A stretch of DNA of 59,137 nucleotides, from positions 1-59,137 of the forward strand of contig JAKVAX010000019.1 in NCBI GenBank assembly GCA_022447625.1, read 5' to 3'. Positions 7,148 to 15,864 of the stretch are shown here, piece after piece. Below the pieces are notes generated by a model, which was given only the letters and a program-made list of their open reading frames with translations, was not told the origin of the DNA and made no database searches. A program made the translations under genes and the position numbers. Within the stretch, counting starts at the first letter, position 1. Each line of letters starts with the position of its first letter. The stretch is from Flavobacteriales bacterium (GTDB lineage: Bacteria > Bacteroidota > Bacteroidia > Flavobacteriales_D > Sanyastnellaceae).

Positions 7148-8335
7148 ATGGCATCGATTACCGACTACGATTTCAATGGAAAACGCGCCCTGATTCGCGT
7201 TGATTTCAATGTTCCGCTGAACGACCAATTTGAAGTGACTGATAATACGCGTATTCGAGCTGCGATACCTACAATCAAACACATCTTGGATAACGGAGGA
7301 AGCGTGGTGTTGATGTCGCACTTGGGTCGTCCGAAAGGACATGATGATGCCTTTTCGATGCGCCATATTGTAGGTGAAGTAGAAAAGCTTCTCGGCCATT
7401 CTGTGACCTTCGCCGGTGATTGCATTAGCAATGAAGCCAAGTCGAAAACGTCGGTTGCGAAGCCTGGTGAAGTGTTCTTGCTCGACAACCTTCGCTTCCA
7501 CAAAGAAGAAAAAGAAGGCGATGAATTTTTCGCTGGTCAGCTAGCTGAACACGGAGATGTCTACTTGAACGATGCCTTCGGGACAGCGCACCGTGCCCAT
7601 GCCAGTACGGCAGTGATTGCGCGCTTCTTCCCGCACGATAAGCTCTTCGGTTTTGTGATGGAAAATGAGATCAAGAACATCGAAAAAGTTCTTGGTGACG
7701 CTCAAAAACCGGTAACCGCGATCGTAGGTGGCGCCAAGGTTTCTTCGAAAATCACCATCCTCGCGAACCTGCTTGACAAGGTTGATCACATCCTCATCGG
7801 CGGGGGTATGGCTTACACCTTCCTCAAGGCGCAAGGCGGTGACACGGGTTCTAGTCTGGTTGAAGATGATTTCCTTGATAAAGCGCGTGAGATTATCGCT
7901 AGCGCGGAATCGAAAGGGGTTCAAATCCACATTCCTGCTGACTCTGTGGTAGCTGATAAGTTTGACAACGAAGCCAATACACAAGTGGTAGCCTCTAACG
8001 CTATCGCGGAAGGATGGATGGGCCTTGACATCGCTGATCAGGCGATTGAAGCGTACAAGAATGTACTGACTGAAAGCAAGACCATCCTTTGGAATGGACC
8101 GATGGGTGTATTCGAGATGTCTTCGTTCGCTAAAGGAACCGAAGCCATTGCACGACACCTCGCTGAAGTCACAAAAAACGGAGCTTTCACTTTGATTGGT
8201 GGTGGTGATTCTGTAGCGGCGATCAACAAGTTCGAACTCGCTGATCAAGTGTCCTATGTGAGTACAGGAGGAGGCGCAATGCTCGAGTACTTGGAAGGAA
8301 AAGTACTTCCTGGGATTGCAGCAATTCGCTCATAG
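7148..8335 (+). CDS. pgk: Phosphoglycerate kinase
   Basis: Pgk transfers phosphate from 1,3-bisphosphoglycerate to ADP in glycolysis. The 395-residue length is standard. Visible signatures are RVDFNVPLN near the N-terminus, the basic patch HLGRPKG, NDAFGTAHRAHAST, GGAKVSSKI and the C-terminal nucleotide loop GGGDSVAAINK. The frame is open from 7109, but MASITDYDFNGKRALIRVDFN at 7148 aligns with the family start and follows the promoter. The gene stands alone, with the PKD protein 87 bp downstream. It holds two copies of the 13-bp motif only about 100 bp apart. Confidence 0.97.
   Translation: MASITDYDFNGKRALIRVDFNVPLNDQFEVTDNTRIRAAIPTIKHILDNGGSVVLMSHLGRPKGHDDAFSMRHIVGEVEKLLGHSVTFAGDCISNEAKSKTSVAKPGEVFLLDNLRFHKEEKEGDEFFAGQLAEHGDVYLNDAFGTAHRAHASTAVIARFFPHDKLFGFVMENEIKNIEKVLGDAQKPVTAIVGGAKVSSKITILANLLDKVDHILIGGGMAYTFLKAQGGDTGSSLVEDDFLDKAREIIASAESKGVQIHIPADSVVADKFDNEANTQVVASNAIAEGWMGLDIADQAIEAYKNVLTESKTILWNGPMGVFEMSSFAKGTEAIARHLAEVTKNGAFTLIGGGDSVAAINKFELADQVSYVSTGGGAMLEYLEGKVLPGIAAIRS
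7897..7909 (-). repeat. 13-bp motif, N=G
   Basis: The sense strand of pgk reads CGCTAGCGCGGAA and encodes A-S-A-E. Confidence 0.8.
7999..8011 (-). repeat. 13-bp motif, N=T
   Basis: Second copy in pgk, 102 bp after the first. The sense strand reads CGCTATCGCGGAA and encodes A-I-A-E. Confidence 0.8.
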
Positions 8336-8380
8336 GTGTATTAGCAACACAAGGTTTGCACAGGTCAGACCGCTGGAGAT

Positions 8381-8422
8381 TTAAGGTTAAATCCCTAACT
8401 TCCAAGTCCCTGAAACCTGAAA
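8381..8422. repeat. Heptad repeat abutting a start codon
   Basis: Six 7-bp units, ending with two identical CCTGAAA copies, run exactly up to the ATG at 8423. The unit consensus (TAAATCC, CCAAGTC, CCTGAAA) differs from the other arrays. Confidence 0.55.
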
Positions 8423-10636
8423 ATGAACCGCATTCTACTGTTTTTCTTGCTGCTTGCTCCATTGAGCTCTTTTGCCACCCACATTGTCGGAGGTGAAATG
8501 CAGTACACCCATATGGGCGGAGATGAGTACCAGGTTACCCTGATCATTTACCGCGATTGTGGTCCTACGAACACCAACGGCACTTACTTTGATGCCCTGG
8601 CAAGTGTAGGAATCTACCGTGATGGGGTCATTTTTCAGAACCTGCTCATGAACCTCAATGACGCTGACGTCAGTGAGCTCCCGGTAGCAGTTGACAACCC
8701 TTGCGCCGTTCTTCCTCCAGACGTATGTGTTGACCGCGCGGTTTATGTAGAAACAGTCACTTTACCCGCTTGGCCTACAGGATATACCCTGACCCATCAA
8801 CGCTGTTGTCGTAACCCTTCCATCATCAACATTCAAATGCCGGAAGAAACAGGAGCCACCTTCTGGACACAAATCCCAGGAACAGATTTGGTGAGCTCGA
8901 ATAGCAATCCGGTGTTCACGGCCATCCCGCCTGTAGCACTGTGTGCAGGTGATGAGTTTGTGTTCGACCACTCAGCTTTTGATGCCGACGGAGACCAGCT
9001 CCTGTACAGCTTCTGCACCCCACTTTTAGGAGGTTCTTTCTTTGAACCTACTCCTAGTCCGCCACCACCTGCACCATACACTGATATTACATGGGCTGCT
9101 GGATTTAGCAACGACAATCAAATCACGGCTGACCCGGCCTTCGTTATAGATCCGGTCACGGGTATTATCGTGGGTACACCAACAGAACCCGGCCAATACG
9201 TCTTCGGGATTTGCGTAGAAGAATACCGTGATGGTGTGCTCCTAAGCACCACCAATCGTGACTTTCAAATGAACGTGGTGGCCTGTGGTTTGACCACGGT
9301 TTCGTCCATTCAAACGTCTCCACCTTGTTCAGGACTTGATATTCCATTCGGCAACAACTCGTTCGGTGGTGAAGAATTCTCCTGGGATTTCGGCGTGGAA
9401 GACATCGACACCGACGTTTCGAATGAGTTCGAACCTGAGTACACTTATCCTGATACTGGTACTTATGAAGTAACGCTGATTGTGAATCCTGGAACAGAGT
9501 GCGCTGATACTTCGCTTCAGACCATTTACGCCTACGACACTATTGAGGCACTTTTTGAAGTTTCCGGAGGTGAATGCGTCGGCGGTGGAAGAGAGTTCTT
9601 TATCGATGCCCAGTCGACCACCTTCAACGGCGTTGATTTCTTCTGGGATTTTGGGAATGCAAATCCTGCCACTAGCGTGGAAGAGGACCCTGGCTCAGTG
9701 ATCTTGCTTGACCCCGGAGAGCAAAGCATCACCCTGATCTTGAACTTCTTAGAGTGCGAGAGCAGTCTCGAGGTTCCGTTATATGTAGAGCCTTTCCCTG
9801 TGGCTATTATCGAAGAACAAGACAATTTCTGCGGGGGTCTAGAGCTCACGCTCGGAAATAACTCAACCAATGCCACTGACTATTTCTGGTTCTTCGGTCA
9901 CCAGGAACCAAATAGTACCGCAGCGGAAGAATCACCAACGCACACTTGGCCTGATTACGGTACCTACTACGTCACCCTCATCGCTGACCCAGGAACGGCA
10001 TGCGCTGATTCACTGGTGACACCAATCGAGATCTTACCTCCGGATCCCATCGATTTGCTCTACAGCATTCAAGTTCCTGGACCCTGTGACGAAGACACCG
10101 AAGTATCGCTGCTCTATGCCGGAAGCGGTGCCGATGAAATCGAATGGGACATGGGAGACGGATCCTTCTATGAAACGGACCAAGTAGATCACGAGTACGA
10201 GAACAGCGGTGAGTACACCGTCATTATCACTGCCTACAACACCCTTTGTGATTTCGAAGAAACCGCAGAATCAACAGTGTATTATGACCCTGATGTCTTA
10301 GACCTTCCCTTGGCCTTACCGAACGTGTTCTCACCAAACGGCGACAGCAAGAACGAGTTCTATCGTCCGTATTTCGAAGTGGAGCTGGGTGAACCGTTCA
10401 CTGATTACACGAACAATCGCAATGTCTTTGACTACCTCGAAGTGTGGGAGATCCTCATCTACAATCGTTGGGGCGCCTTGGTCTACGATAGCACTGGCGG
10501 CACAGAGCAATGGGACGGACGAATCGCGGGTGACCTGGCCTCAGAAGGCACCTACTACGCGGTAATTACTTACCAGCGTAAGTGCCTTGATTCGGCCCCT
10601 ATTCAGACAGGGCAGCACTTCTCGCTGATGCGCTAA
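8423..10636 (+). CDS. Large secreted PKD-domain protein with T9SS type B (gliding-motility-type) C-terminal domain
   Basis: The signal peptide (MNRILLFFLLLAPLSSFA) leads into a THIVGGEMQYTHMGGDEYQVTL start common to surface proteins of this phylum. Several PKD-like beta-sandwich repeats occupy about residues 295-620. Each has an FxWDFG- or EWDMGDG-type core and a closing line such as YPDTGTYEVTLIV or YENSGEYTVIITA. The last 90 residues form the CHU_C type B sorting domain (PNVFSPNGDSKNEFYRPYF, then IYNRWGALVYDS). It is predicted to be exported by T9SS and displayed on the surface as an adhesin or matrix protein. The ligand is unknown. Confidence 0.9.
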   Translation: MNRILLFFLLLAPLSSFATHIVGGEMQYTHMGGDEYQVTLIIYRDCGPTNTNGTYFDALASVGIYRDGVIFQNLLMNLNDADVSELPVAVDNPCAVLPPDVCVDRAVYVETVTLPAWPTGYTLTHQRCCRNPSIINIQMPEETGATFWTQIPGTDLVSSNSNPVFTAIPPVALCAGDEFVFDHSAFDADGDQLLYSFCTPLLGGSFFEPTPSPPPPAPYTDITWAAGFSNDNQITADPAFVIDPVTGIIVGTPTEPGQYVFGICVEEYRDGVLLSTTNRDFQMNVVACGLTTVSSIQTSPPCSGLDIPFGNNSFGGEEFSWDFGVEDIDTDVSNEFEPEYTYPDTGTYEVTLIVNPGTECADTSLQTIYAYDTIEALFEVSGGECVGGGREFFIDAQSTTFNGVDFFWDFGNANPATSVEEDPGSVILLDPGEQSITLILNFLECESSLEVPLYVEPFPVAIIEEQDNFCGGLELTLGNNSTNATDYFWFFGHQEPNSTAAEESPTHTWPDYGTYYVTLIADPGTACADSLVTPIEILPPDPIDLLYSIQVPGPCDEDTEVSLLYAGSGADEIEWDMGDGSFYETDQVDHEYENSGEYTVIITAYNTLCDFEETAESTVYYDPDVLDLPLALPNVFSPNGDSKNEFYRPYFEVELGEPFTDYTNNRNVFDYLEVWEILIYNRWGALVYDSTGGTEQWDGRIAGDLASEGTYYAVITYQRKCLDSAPIQTGQHFSLMR

Positions 10637-10751
10637 AAAGCACATGTTTTGTTAACAAGTACGCTTGTGGGAAAAAAGGCAACACTTAGTCACATTGGTG
10701 CAATGCAAACCCACTGATTCCGTTAATTTCGTAGTTAAATCTGCTCTCAAC

Positions 10752-11636
10752 ATGAATAATAAAGTCTATTTAGGGATCATCGCAGCATTGCTTCTAGCAA
10801 TCGCGTACCTAGGCTACGGTCTCTCCAAAAAATCCGATGAAATTCAAGTGAAAACAGAGGAGAATGAGCAGCTCGAATTCGATCGAGATGCACTCCAGCT
10901 TGACCTTGAAAAAATGCGTTTCAGTTATGATACGCTCGCAACTGAGAATTCTCTTCTCATGGCAGAAATGGCTGATCAACGCAGCCAGATCGATGAGCTC
11001 TTGAAGAAGGTGAAAGACAAGAATTGGAGCATCAGCAAACTGAAAAAGGAAACGGAGACCCTGCGTGAAATCATGAAAGGGTACATCTTCACCATTGACT
11101 CCCTCAATCAGTTGAACCAGCAATTGATGGCTGACAACCAAGAATTGACGGATCGAGTGAATACGGTGGAAGGTCAAAACCGTGACCTCATCGAACGCCA
11201 AGAGAACATGGAAGGCATGATCGAAACAGGTCAAATCCTCCAAACTTCACAGCTTTCGGCGACAGCCATTCAGTTGACCAATAGCGGTAAGCAACGTGAA
11301 ACAACACGTGCTCGTAAAGCAGAAATGCTCAAAGCATGTTTCACTGTCATGGAGAACCGCATAGCGAAGCCAGGTGATAAAGACATCTACCTACGTGTCA
11401 TTGCACCTGATGGTACAGTGCTTCCATCATCTGATGGCCAAGCAAGTCGTGAATTCGCTGAAGAAGGGGTTCAATACTACTCAGTAAAGCGTAACATCGA
11501 CTACAACAACGCCCAAATGGACGTCTGTGTATTCTACACGGTACAAGAAGGCACGGAGCTCCAAAAAGGAGATTACAAGATGTTCGTATATGAAGGTTCA
11601 AACCGTATTGGAACCATCGACATGGTGCTGAAATAA
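10752..11636 (+). CDS. Membrane-anchored coiled-coil protein
   Basis: The 294-residue protein starts MNNKVYLGIIAALLLAIAYLGYG, a single membrane anchor. A long coiled coil follows (about residues 28-150, rich in heptads such as LEFDRDALQLDLEKM). The globular C-terminal domain holds VYFTVQEG- and KMFVYEGS-type strands. Similar Bacteroidota proteins are unnamed. The open frame reaches back to 10665, but the extra 29 residues lack family character and the ATG at 10752 gives a clean anchor. A strong terminator follows, so it ends a unit. Function unknown. Confidence 0.8.
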   Translation: MNNKVYLGIIAALLLAIAYLGYGLSKKSDEIQVKTEENEQLEFDRDALQLDLEKMRFSYDTLATENSLLMAEMADQRSQIDELLKKVKDKNWSISKLKKETETLREIMKGYIFTIDSLNQLNQQLMADNQELTDRVNTVEGQNRDLIERQENMEGMIETGQILQTSQLSATAIQLTNSGKQRETTRARKAEMLKACFTVMENRIAKPGDKDIYLRVIAPDGTVLPSSDGQASREFAEEGVQYYSVKRNIDYNNAQMDVCVFYTVQEGTELQKGDYKMFVYEGSNRIGTIDMVLK

Positions 11637-11661
11637 GAAGAACTTACCACACACATAAAGG

Positions 11662-11697
11662 AACGGACAACACACACAAAGTTGTCCGTTTTCTTTT
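11662..11697 (+). terminator. Rho-independent terminator
   Basis: AACGGACAAC (11662-11671) pairs perfectly with GTTGTCCGTT (11681-11690) across a 9-nt loop and runs into TTCTTTT. It lies 25 bp after the coiled-coil gene. Confidence 0.85.
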
Positions 11698-11731
11698 GCC
11701 CTAAGGTCTCGCGGATTCTTCACCTTTCGGT

Positions 11732-12097
11732 ATGCGAACTACCAAAGAAATTGGAGACGAAGGCGAAGAAATGGCTGCTGCCTACCTTCATGAAAAGGGC
11801 TTCGTCATTCTCGAAGAAAAGTGGCGATTCGGACGCATTGAAGTTGATTTGATCGCTCAAAAAGGCAATATCATTTCCTTTGTTGAAGTGAAGCTGCGAA
11901 AGAACGCTTGGGCCGGCCAACCGTGGGAATTTGTCACGACCTCAAAGCAGCGATCCATCATCAAAGCGGCGGATCGATACGTACAATGGAAGGTAAATTT
12001 CGATCCTGAAATCCGATTTGATGTCGTCTCCATTATTCATAATCAGGAGTATACGCGCATCGAGCACCTAGAAAACGCCTTCTATCCTACCCTCTAA
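11732..12097 (+). CDS. YraN/UPF0102-family endonuclease-like protein
   Basis: The 121-residue protein belongs to the YraN (UPF0102) family, a restriction-endonuclease-like fold probably involved in DNA processing or Holliday-junction handling. The exact role is not established. Seen motifs: GDEGEEMAAAYLHEKGFVIL, then the nuclease-like core GRIEVDLIAQKGNIISFVEVK with the D...ExK arrangement. The length is typical. It is followed 41 bp later by the pseudouridine synthase, which has its own promoter element. Confidence 0.9.
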   Translation: MRTTKEIGDEGEEMAAAYLHEKGFVILEEKWRFGRIEVDLIAQKGNIISFVEVKLRKNAWAGQPWEFVTTSKQRSIIKAADRYVQWKVNFDPEIRFDVVSIIHNQEYTRIEHLENAFYPTL

Positions 12098-12112
12098 TCC
12101 TCAAATAGTTAG

Positions 12113-12120
12113 TACTTTTG
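12113..12120 (+). promoter_or_regulatory. Bacteroidota -7 element of the RluB-like gene
   Basis: TACTTTTG matches TAnnTTTG and lies 18 bp before the ATG at 12139. This supports that start over the TTG at 12118, which overlaps the element. Confidence 0.6.
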
Positions 12121-12138
12121 CCGGCTCACTTATCCGCT

Positions 12139-13002
12139 ATGAACAAAAGAGGACGATCAGATCGCAGCCGCAACAGCACTTCGAAGCCCTTCGCAAAGGG
12201 CAAGCAAGGTGGTAAAGGCAAACCGGGAGGTAAGCCCGCTGGAAAGCGTGCGCCAGAAAAGAAAGTGCGAAAGACCGCTGCTGAAAACGAGCCGATTCGT
12301 CTGAATCGCTACCTCTCGAATAGTGGGATCTGTTCCCGCCGTGAGGCCGATGTACTCATCAGCACTGGTGTCGTAACCATCAATGATGAAATCGTTACTG
12401 AACTCGGTACCAAAGTATACCCTGGCGATGTAGTGAAGTACGACGGTGCGCGTATTCGTCCGGATAAGAAGCGTTACATCCTGTTGAACAAGCCAAAGAA
12501 CTTCGAGGTGACCGTAAAGGATGCTCTCGGACGTCGAACGGTGATGGAATTGGTGAAAAACGCGACCAAAGAACCGATCTACCCTATCGGTAAACTAGAG
12601 CGTCAAACCACAGGATTGTTGCTCTTTACCAACGACCCTGATATTCAAGCGCGCCTCACTGACCCTAAGCAAGGGGTGCGTACGTTGTTCCATGTTACGC
12701 TGAAGGAAAAGGTGCGTCAATTGCACTTGGATCAGATCAGACAAGGGATTGAACTCGAAAAAGGATTCATCAAGGTAGTGGCCGCTGATTACGTTGGAGA
12801 TGGTGAGAACCACCACGAAATCGGCATTGAGATCTACGCCGCGAAAAACAATGTGGTCGCTGATCTTTTCAAGCACTTCGGATACCAAATCCAGAAGTTG
12901 GATCGCGTCATGTTCGCCGGTCTAACCAAGAAAGATCTTCCACGAGGAAAATGGCGCGAACTCTCGAAAGAAGAAGTCGGATTCTTGTTCATGTCGCGCT
13001 AA
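12139..13002 (+). CDS. RluB/RsuA-type pseudouridine synthase with Glu in place of the catalytic Asp
   Basis: Family members isomerise a uridine of 23S or 16S rRNA. The 287-residue chain has a basic, Lys/Gly-rich N-terminal tail (about residues 1-50, typical of Bacteroidota), an S4 RNA-binding domain (IRLNRYLSNSGICSRREADVLI, about 52-100) and a synthase domain. The active-site loop, normally GRLD followed by xxTxGLLL, reads GKLERQTTGLLLF here, so the catalytic Asp is Glu (E154, codon GAG at 12598-12600) and the Arg is Lys. The rest of the fold (DPKQGVRTLFHVTL, VMFAGLTKKDLPRGKWREL) is well kept. Whether it is active is open. Confidence 0.9.
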   Translation: MNKRGRSDRSRNSTSKPFAKGKQGGKGKPGGKPAGKRAPEKKVRKTAAENEPIRLNRYLSNSGICSRREADVLISTGVVTINDEIVTELGTKVYPGDVVKYDGARIRPDKKRYILLNKPKNFEVTVKDALGRRTVMELVKNATKEPIYPIGKLERQTTGLLLFTNDPDIQARLTDPKQGVRTLFHVTLKEKVRQLHLDQIRQGIELEKGFIKVVAADYVGDGENHHEIGIEIYAAKNNVVADLFKHFGYQIQKLDRVMFAGLTKKDLPRGKWRELSKEEVGFLFMSR

Positions 13003-13075
13003 AACTATTTTTAACAGAAGAAGAAGACCAAAGCATTGCTAATTGCGTTCGGGAGAAAACCAAAACCGAATCGCA

Positions 13076-13750
13076 ATGCCTCTTCATCGACATCCAGTAT
13101 TCCGCAGTCTAGTGGCTGTTGGATTTCCTGCTGTATTAGGAATCTTTCTGTTAATCGGACGCTACTTCACCACAGGAAGTACCATGTTCTTTTTCTTAGT
13201 CTGGAACTTATTCTTAGCAGGAATTCCTTTGGCTTTGGCCATGTTCCTGCGCTTTTCGAATCGAGCACAGAAACGATGGATCTTCTATCCTACCCTGGGG
13301 GCTTGGCTGCTTTTCCTTCCGAATGCACCCTACATCCTCACTGACTTATTGCACTTGCGCACCAAAACCGCGGCGCCTATTTGGTTCGACTTGACCGTGA
13401 TCCTTTCATTCGCGTGGTCAGGGCTTTTAGCTGGATACTACTCACTCCGCTGGATTCAAGATTTGATCGTATCTCGTTTCAGAGGTCGCGTATGGGTTGG
13501 TTGGAGCTTTGCATTCTTGACCATTTTCGCCTCGTCATACGGCATCTACCTCGGACGTTTCCTTCGCTGGAATAGCTGGGATGTGTTGAATGCTCCTGGC
13601 TTGCTGGCACAGGATATTATTCACTCACTAACCCTTGGTGGTGAGATGCTGAAGACTTACGGATTTACCTTGAGCTTCGGTATGCTGCTCATGTTCATGT
13701 ATGCATTACCGCAACTCAGACCAAGCTCGCGCAAAGTTCATAGAGCATGA
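13076..13750 (+). CDS. DUF1361 family membrane protein
   Basis: The 224-residue protein has six or seven membrane helices and the DUF1361 landmarks: WNLFLAGIPLALAMFLR, LLFLPNAPYILTDLLHL, then the PIWFDLTVILSFAWSGLLAGYYSL segment. The function of DUF1361 is not known. The ATG at 13076 is preferred to the in-frame TTG at 13043 because it begins just before the first family helix. The next gene's promoter begins 15 bp after its stop, so the two are probably separate units. Confidence 0.82.
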   Translation: MPLHRHPVFRSLVAVGFPAVLGIFLLIGRYFTTGSTMFFFLVWNLFLAGIPLALAMFLRFSNRAQKRWIFYPTLGAWLLFLPNAPYILTDLLHLRTKTAAPIWFDLTVILSFAWSGLLAGYYSLRWIQDLIVSRFRGRVWVGWSFAFLTIFASSYGIYLGRFLRWNSWDVLNAPGLLAQDIIHSLTLGGEMLKTYGFTLSFGMLLMFMYALPQLRPSSRKVHRA

Positions 13751-13765
13751 TCCGTTCCTTCCTGC

Positions 13766-13773
13766 TATATTTG
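13766..13773 (+). promoter_or_regulatory. Bacteroidota -7 element of the GT2 glycosyltransferase
   Basis: TATATTTG matches TAnnTTTG, 18 bp before the GTG start at 13792. Confidence 0.6.
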
Positions 13774-13791
13774 TGCACCAAGTGATCAAAG

Positions 13792-14517
13792 GTGCCTGAT
13801 AGTCTCGTCATCATACCAACGTATAACGAAAAGGAAAACATTGAGCGCATTACGCGTAAAGTGTTCTCATTCGAGCATCCATTCCACATTCTTGTGGTTG
13901 ACGATGGTTCTCCTGATGGAACTGCAGATATCGTAAAAGGACTGCAACAAGAGTTTCCAGAGCGTCTGCACATTGTAGAACGTGAAGGGAAACTAGGTCT
14001 AGGTACAGCCTACATCGCCGGATTCAGATGGGGAATTGAACGTAAGTACGAGTACATCTTTGAGATGGACGCTGACTTCTCTCACAACCCTGAAGATTTG
14101 ATTCGCCTTCGTCACGCTTGCGCGGAAGAAGGAGCTGATTTCGCCATTGGATCTCGTTACGTCAAAGGAGGAAAGGTTGACAACTGGCCGCTTAACCGCG
14201 TCATGATGAGCTTTTTCGCCTCTGTCTACGTCAACTCAATCCTGTGGATGGGAATTCGCGATTGTACGGCCGGATTCAAGTGTTATACGCGTAAAGTGTT
14301 GGAGACGATTGATCTTGATAGCATCACCTTCATTGGCTACGCTTTCCAGATTGAGATGAAGTACAAAGCTCAGCGACTTGGATTCAAGGCCAAAGAGGTG
14401 CCGATCACCTTTATCGATCGCCAATACGGCGAAAGCAAGATGAGCATGGGTATCTTTAAAGAAGCCTTCTGGGGTGTTGTGAAAATGCGCTTCATGAAAG
14501 TTAAACCAGCAAAGTAA
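13792..14517 (+). CDS. Polyprenol monophosphomannose synthase-like glycosyltransferase (GT2)
   Basis: This 241-residue GT2 enzyme is of the dolichol-phosphate mannosyltransferase (DPM1) type, which charges a polyprenyl phosphate with a sugar from a nucleotide donor at the cytoplasmic face of the membrane. Motifs: LVIIPTYNEKENIERI, LVVDDGSPDGTADIV, and the metal-binding EMDADFSHNPEDL. The late DCTAGFKCYTRKVLE and IDRQYGESKMS segments are typical. It has no C-terminal membrane helices, so it is the soluble DPM1 form. It starts with GTG. pyrC follows after 9 bp and is probably co-transcribed. Confidence 0.92.
   Translation: MPDSLVIIPTYNEKENIERITRKVFSFEHPFHILVVDDGSPDGTADIVKGLQQEFPERLHIVEREGKLGLGTAYIAGFRWGIERKYEYIFEMDADFSHNPEDLIRLRHACAEEGADFAIGSRYVKGGKVDNWPLNRVMMSFFASVYVNSILWMGIRDCTAGFKCYTRKVLETIDLDSITFIGYAFQIEMKYKAQRLGFKAKEVPITFIDRQYGESKMSMGIFKEAFWGVVKMRFMKVKPAK
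14115..14127 (-). repeat. One-mismatch copy of the 13-bp motif
   Basis: The sense strand reads CGCTTGCGCGGAA (A5 to T) and encodes A-C-A-E. The same variant occurs at 57085. Confidence 0.45.
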
Positions 14518-14526
14518 GTCTACTAC

Positions 14527-15864
14527 ATGTCAACTCTAATTAAGAACGTCTCGGTCATTAATGAAGGCACCGTGCGTAAAGCACACGTACTCATCAATGA
14601 AGACCGTATTGAACGCATTGATCTCAGCTGCACGATAGAGCCCAATGCACGAGAAGTCATTGAAGCCGAAGGGAAGTACCTTCTTCCGGGTGCTATTGAT
14701 GACCAAGTGCATTTCCGTGAGCCCGGATTGACGCATAAAGCAGAGTTGGCTACAGAATCAAAGGCAGCCGTAGCCGGAGGGATCACTTCCTTCATGGAGA
14801 TGCCGAATACTGTTCCAAATACCCTGACACAAGAGCTGCTCCAACAGAAGTACGACCGCGCGGCAGAAGTATCGCCAGCGAACTACTCGTTCTTCATGGG
14901 AGCCAGCAATGACAACATTGAAGAGGTGCTGAAAACAGACCCTAAACAAGTGTGTGGGGTGAAAGTATTCATGGGCTCTTCGACAGGAAACATGCTGGTT
15001 GACAACCGTGCTACGCTAGAAGGAATCTTCAAGGAGTGTCCGATGCTCATCGCTACACACTGTGAAGATGAGGCGACGATTCGTGCCAATACAGAAAAGG
15101 CACGTGCGACCTACGGTGAGAATGTTCCGATCAGCCAACACCCAGTCATTCGCGATGCGGAGGCATGTTACCGTAGCTCATCTATGGCTGTAGAATTGGC
15201 AACGAAGTACGATGCTCGTCTGCACATTCTGCATATCTCAACAGCGAAAGAAATCAGCCTCTTCCGCCATGATATTCCGCTTGAAGAAAAGCGCATCACT
15301 GCAGAGGCTTGTATTCACCACCTTTGGTTCACAGACAAGCAATACCTCGATAAAGGAACCCATATCAAATGGAATCCTGCGGTGAAGACTGCAGACGATC
15401 GTGCGGCGGTTCGCGCGGCGTTGAAATCAGGTCACATTGATGTTGTAGCCACAGATCACGCTCCACACACACTGGAAGAGAAGTCTCAGAGCTATTTCAA
15501 AGCACCTTCAGGTGGACCACTCGTCCAACACGCCATGGTAGCCATGTTCGAAATGGCGAAAGACGGTGTCATCGATATGACAGACATTCCTCAGTTGATG
15601 TCGCACAATGTAGCGCGCGTCTTCGACATGGAACAACGTGGATATGTGCGCGAAGGATACTATGCAGATTTGGTACTCGTTGACCCAAATGACAGCTGGA
15701 CTGTGACACGTGACAACCTCCTCTACAAGTGTGGTTGGTCACCATTTGAAGGACAAGAGTTCAGCCACCGTATTCACGCAACATGGGTGAATGGAGTGAA
15801 AGTTTACGATGGTGAAAACGTCACGGATAACCCAGCTGGTAAGCGTTTGACCTTCGATCGATGA
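14527..15864 (+). CDS. pyrC: Dihydroorotase (class I)
   Basis: This enzyme cyclises carbamoyl-aspartate to dihydroorotate in pyrimidine synthesis. At 445 residues it fits the class I amidohydrolase form. Seen motifs: the metal loop DDQVHFREPGLTHK (residues about 58-71), GVKVFMGSSTGNM with the lysine that is carbamylated in relatives, THCEDE, HILHIST and ATDHAPHTLEEK. The first His of the usual HxH metal motif is Gln (Q60), while H62 is kept. I recall the same change in other Bacteroidota dihydroorotases, so it is probably lineage-typical. The stop overlaps the DUF4296 gene by 4 bp. Confidence 0.93.
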   Translation: MSTLIKNVSVINEGTVRKAHVLINEDRIERIDLSCTIEPNAREVIEAEGKYLLPGAIDDQVHFREPGLTHKAELATESKAAVAGGITSFMEMPNTVPNTLTQELLQQKYDRAAEVSPANYSFFMGASNDNIEEVLKTDPKQVCGVKVFMGSSTGNMLVDNRATLEGIFKECPMLIATHCEDEATIRANTEKARATYGENVPISQHPVIRDAEACYRSSSMAVELATKYDARLHILHISTAKEISLFRHDIPLEEKRITAEACIHHLWFTDKQYLDKGTHIKWNPAVKTADDRAAVRAALKSGHIDVVATDHAPHTLEEKSQSYFKAPSGGPLVQHAMVAMFEMAKDGVIDMTDIPQLMSHNVARVFDMEQRGYVREGYYADLVLVDPNDSWTVTRDNLLYKCGWSPFEGQEFSHRIHATWVNGVKVYDGENVTDNPAGKRLTFDR

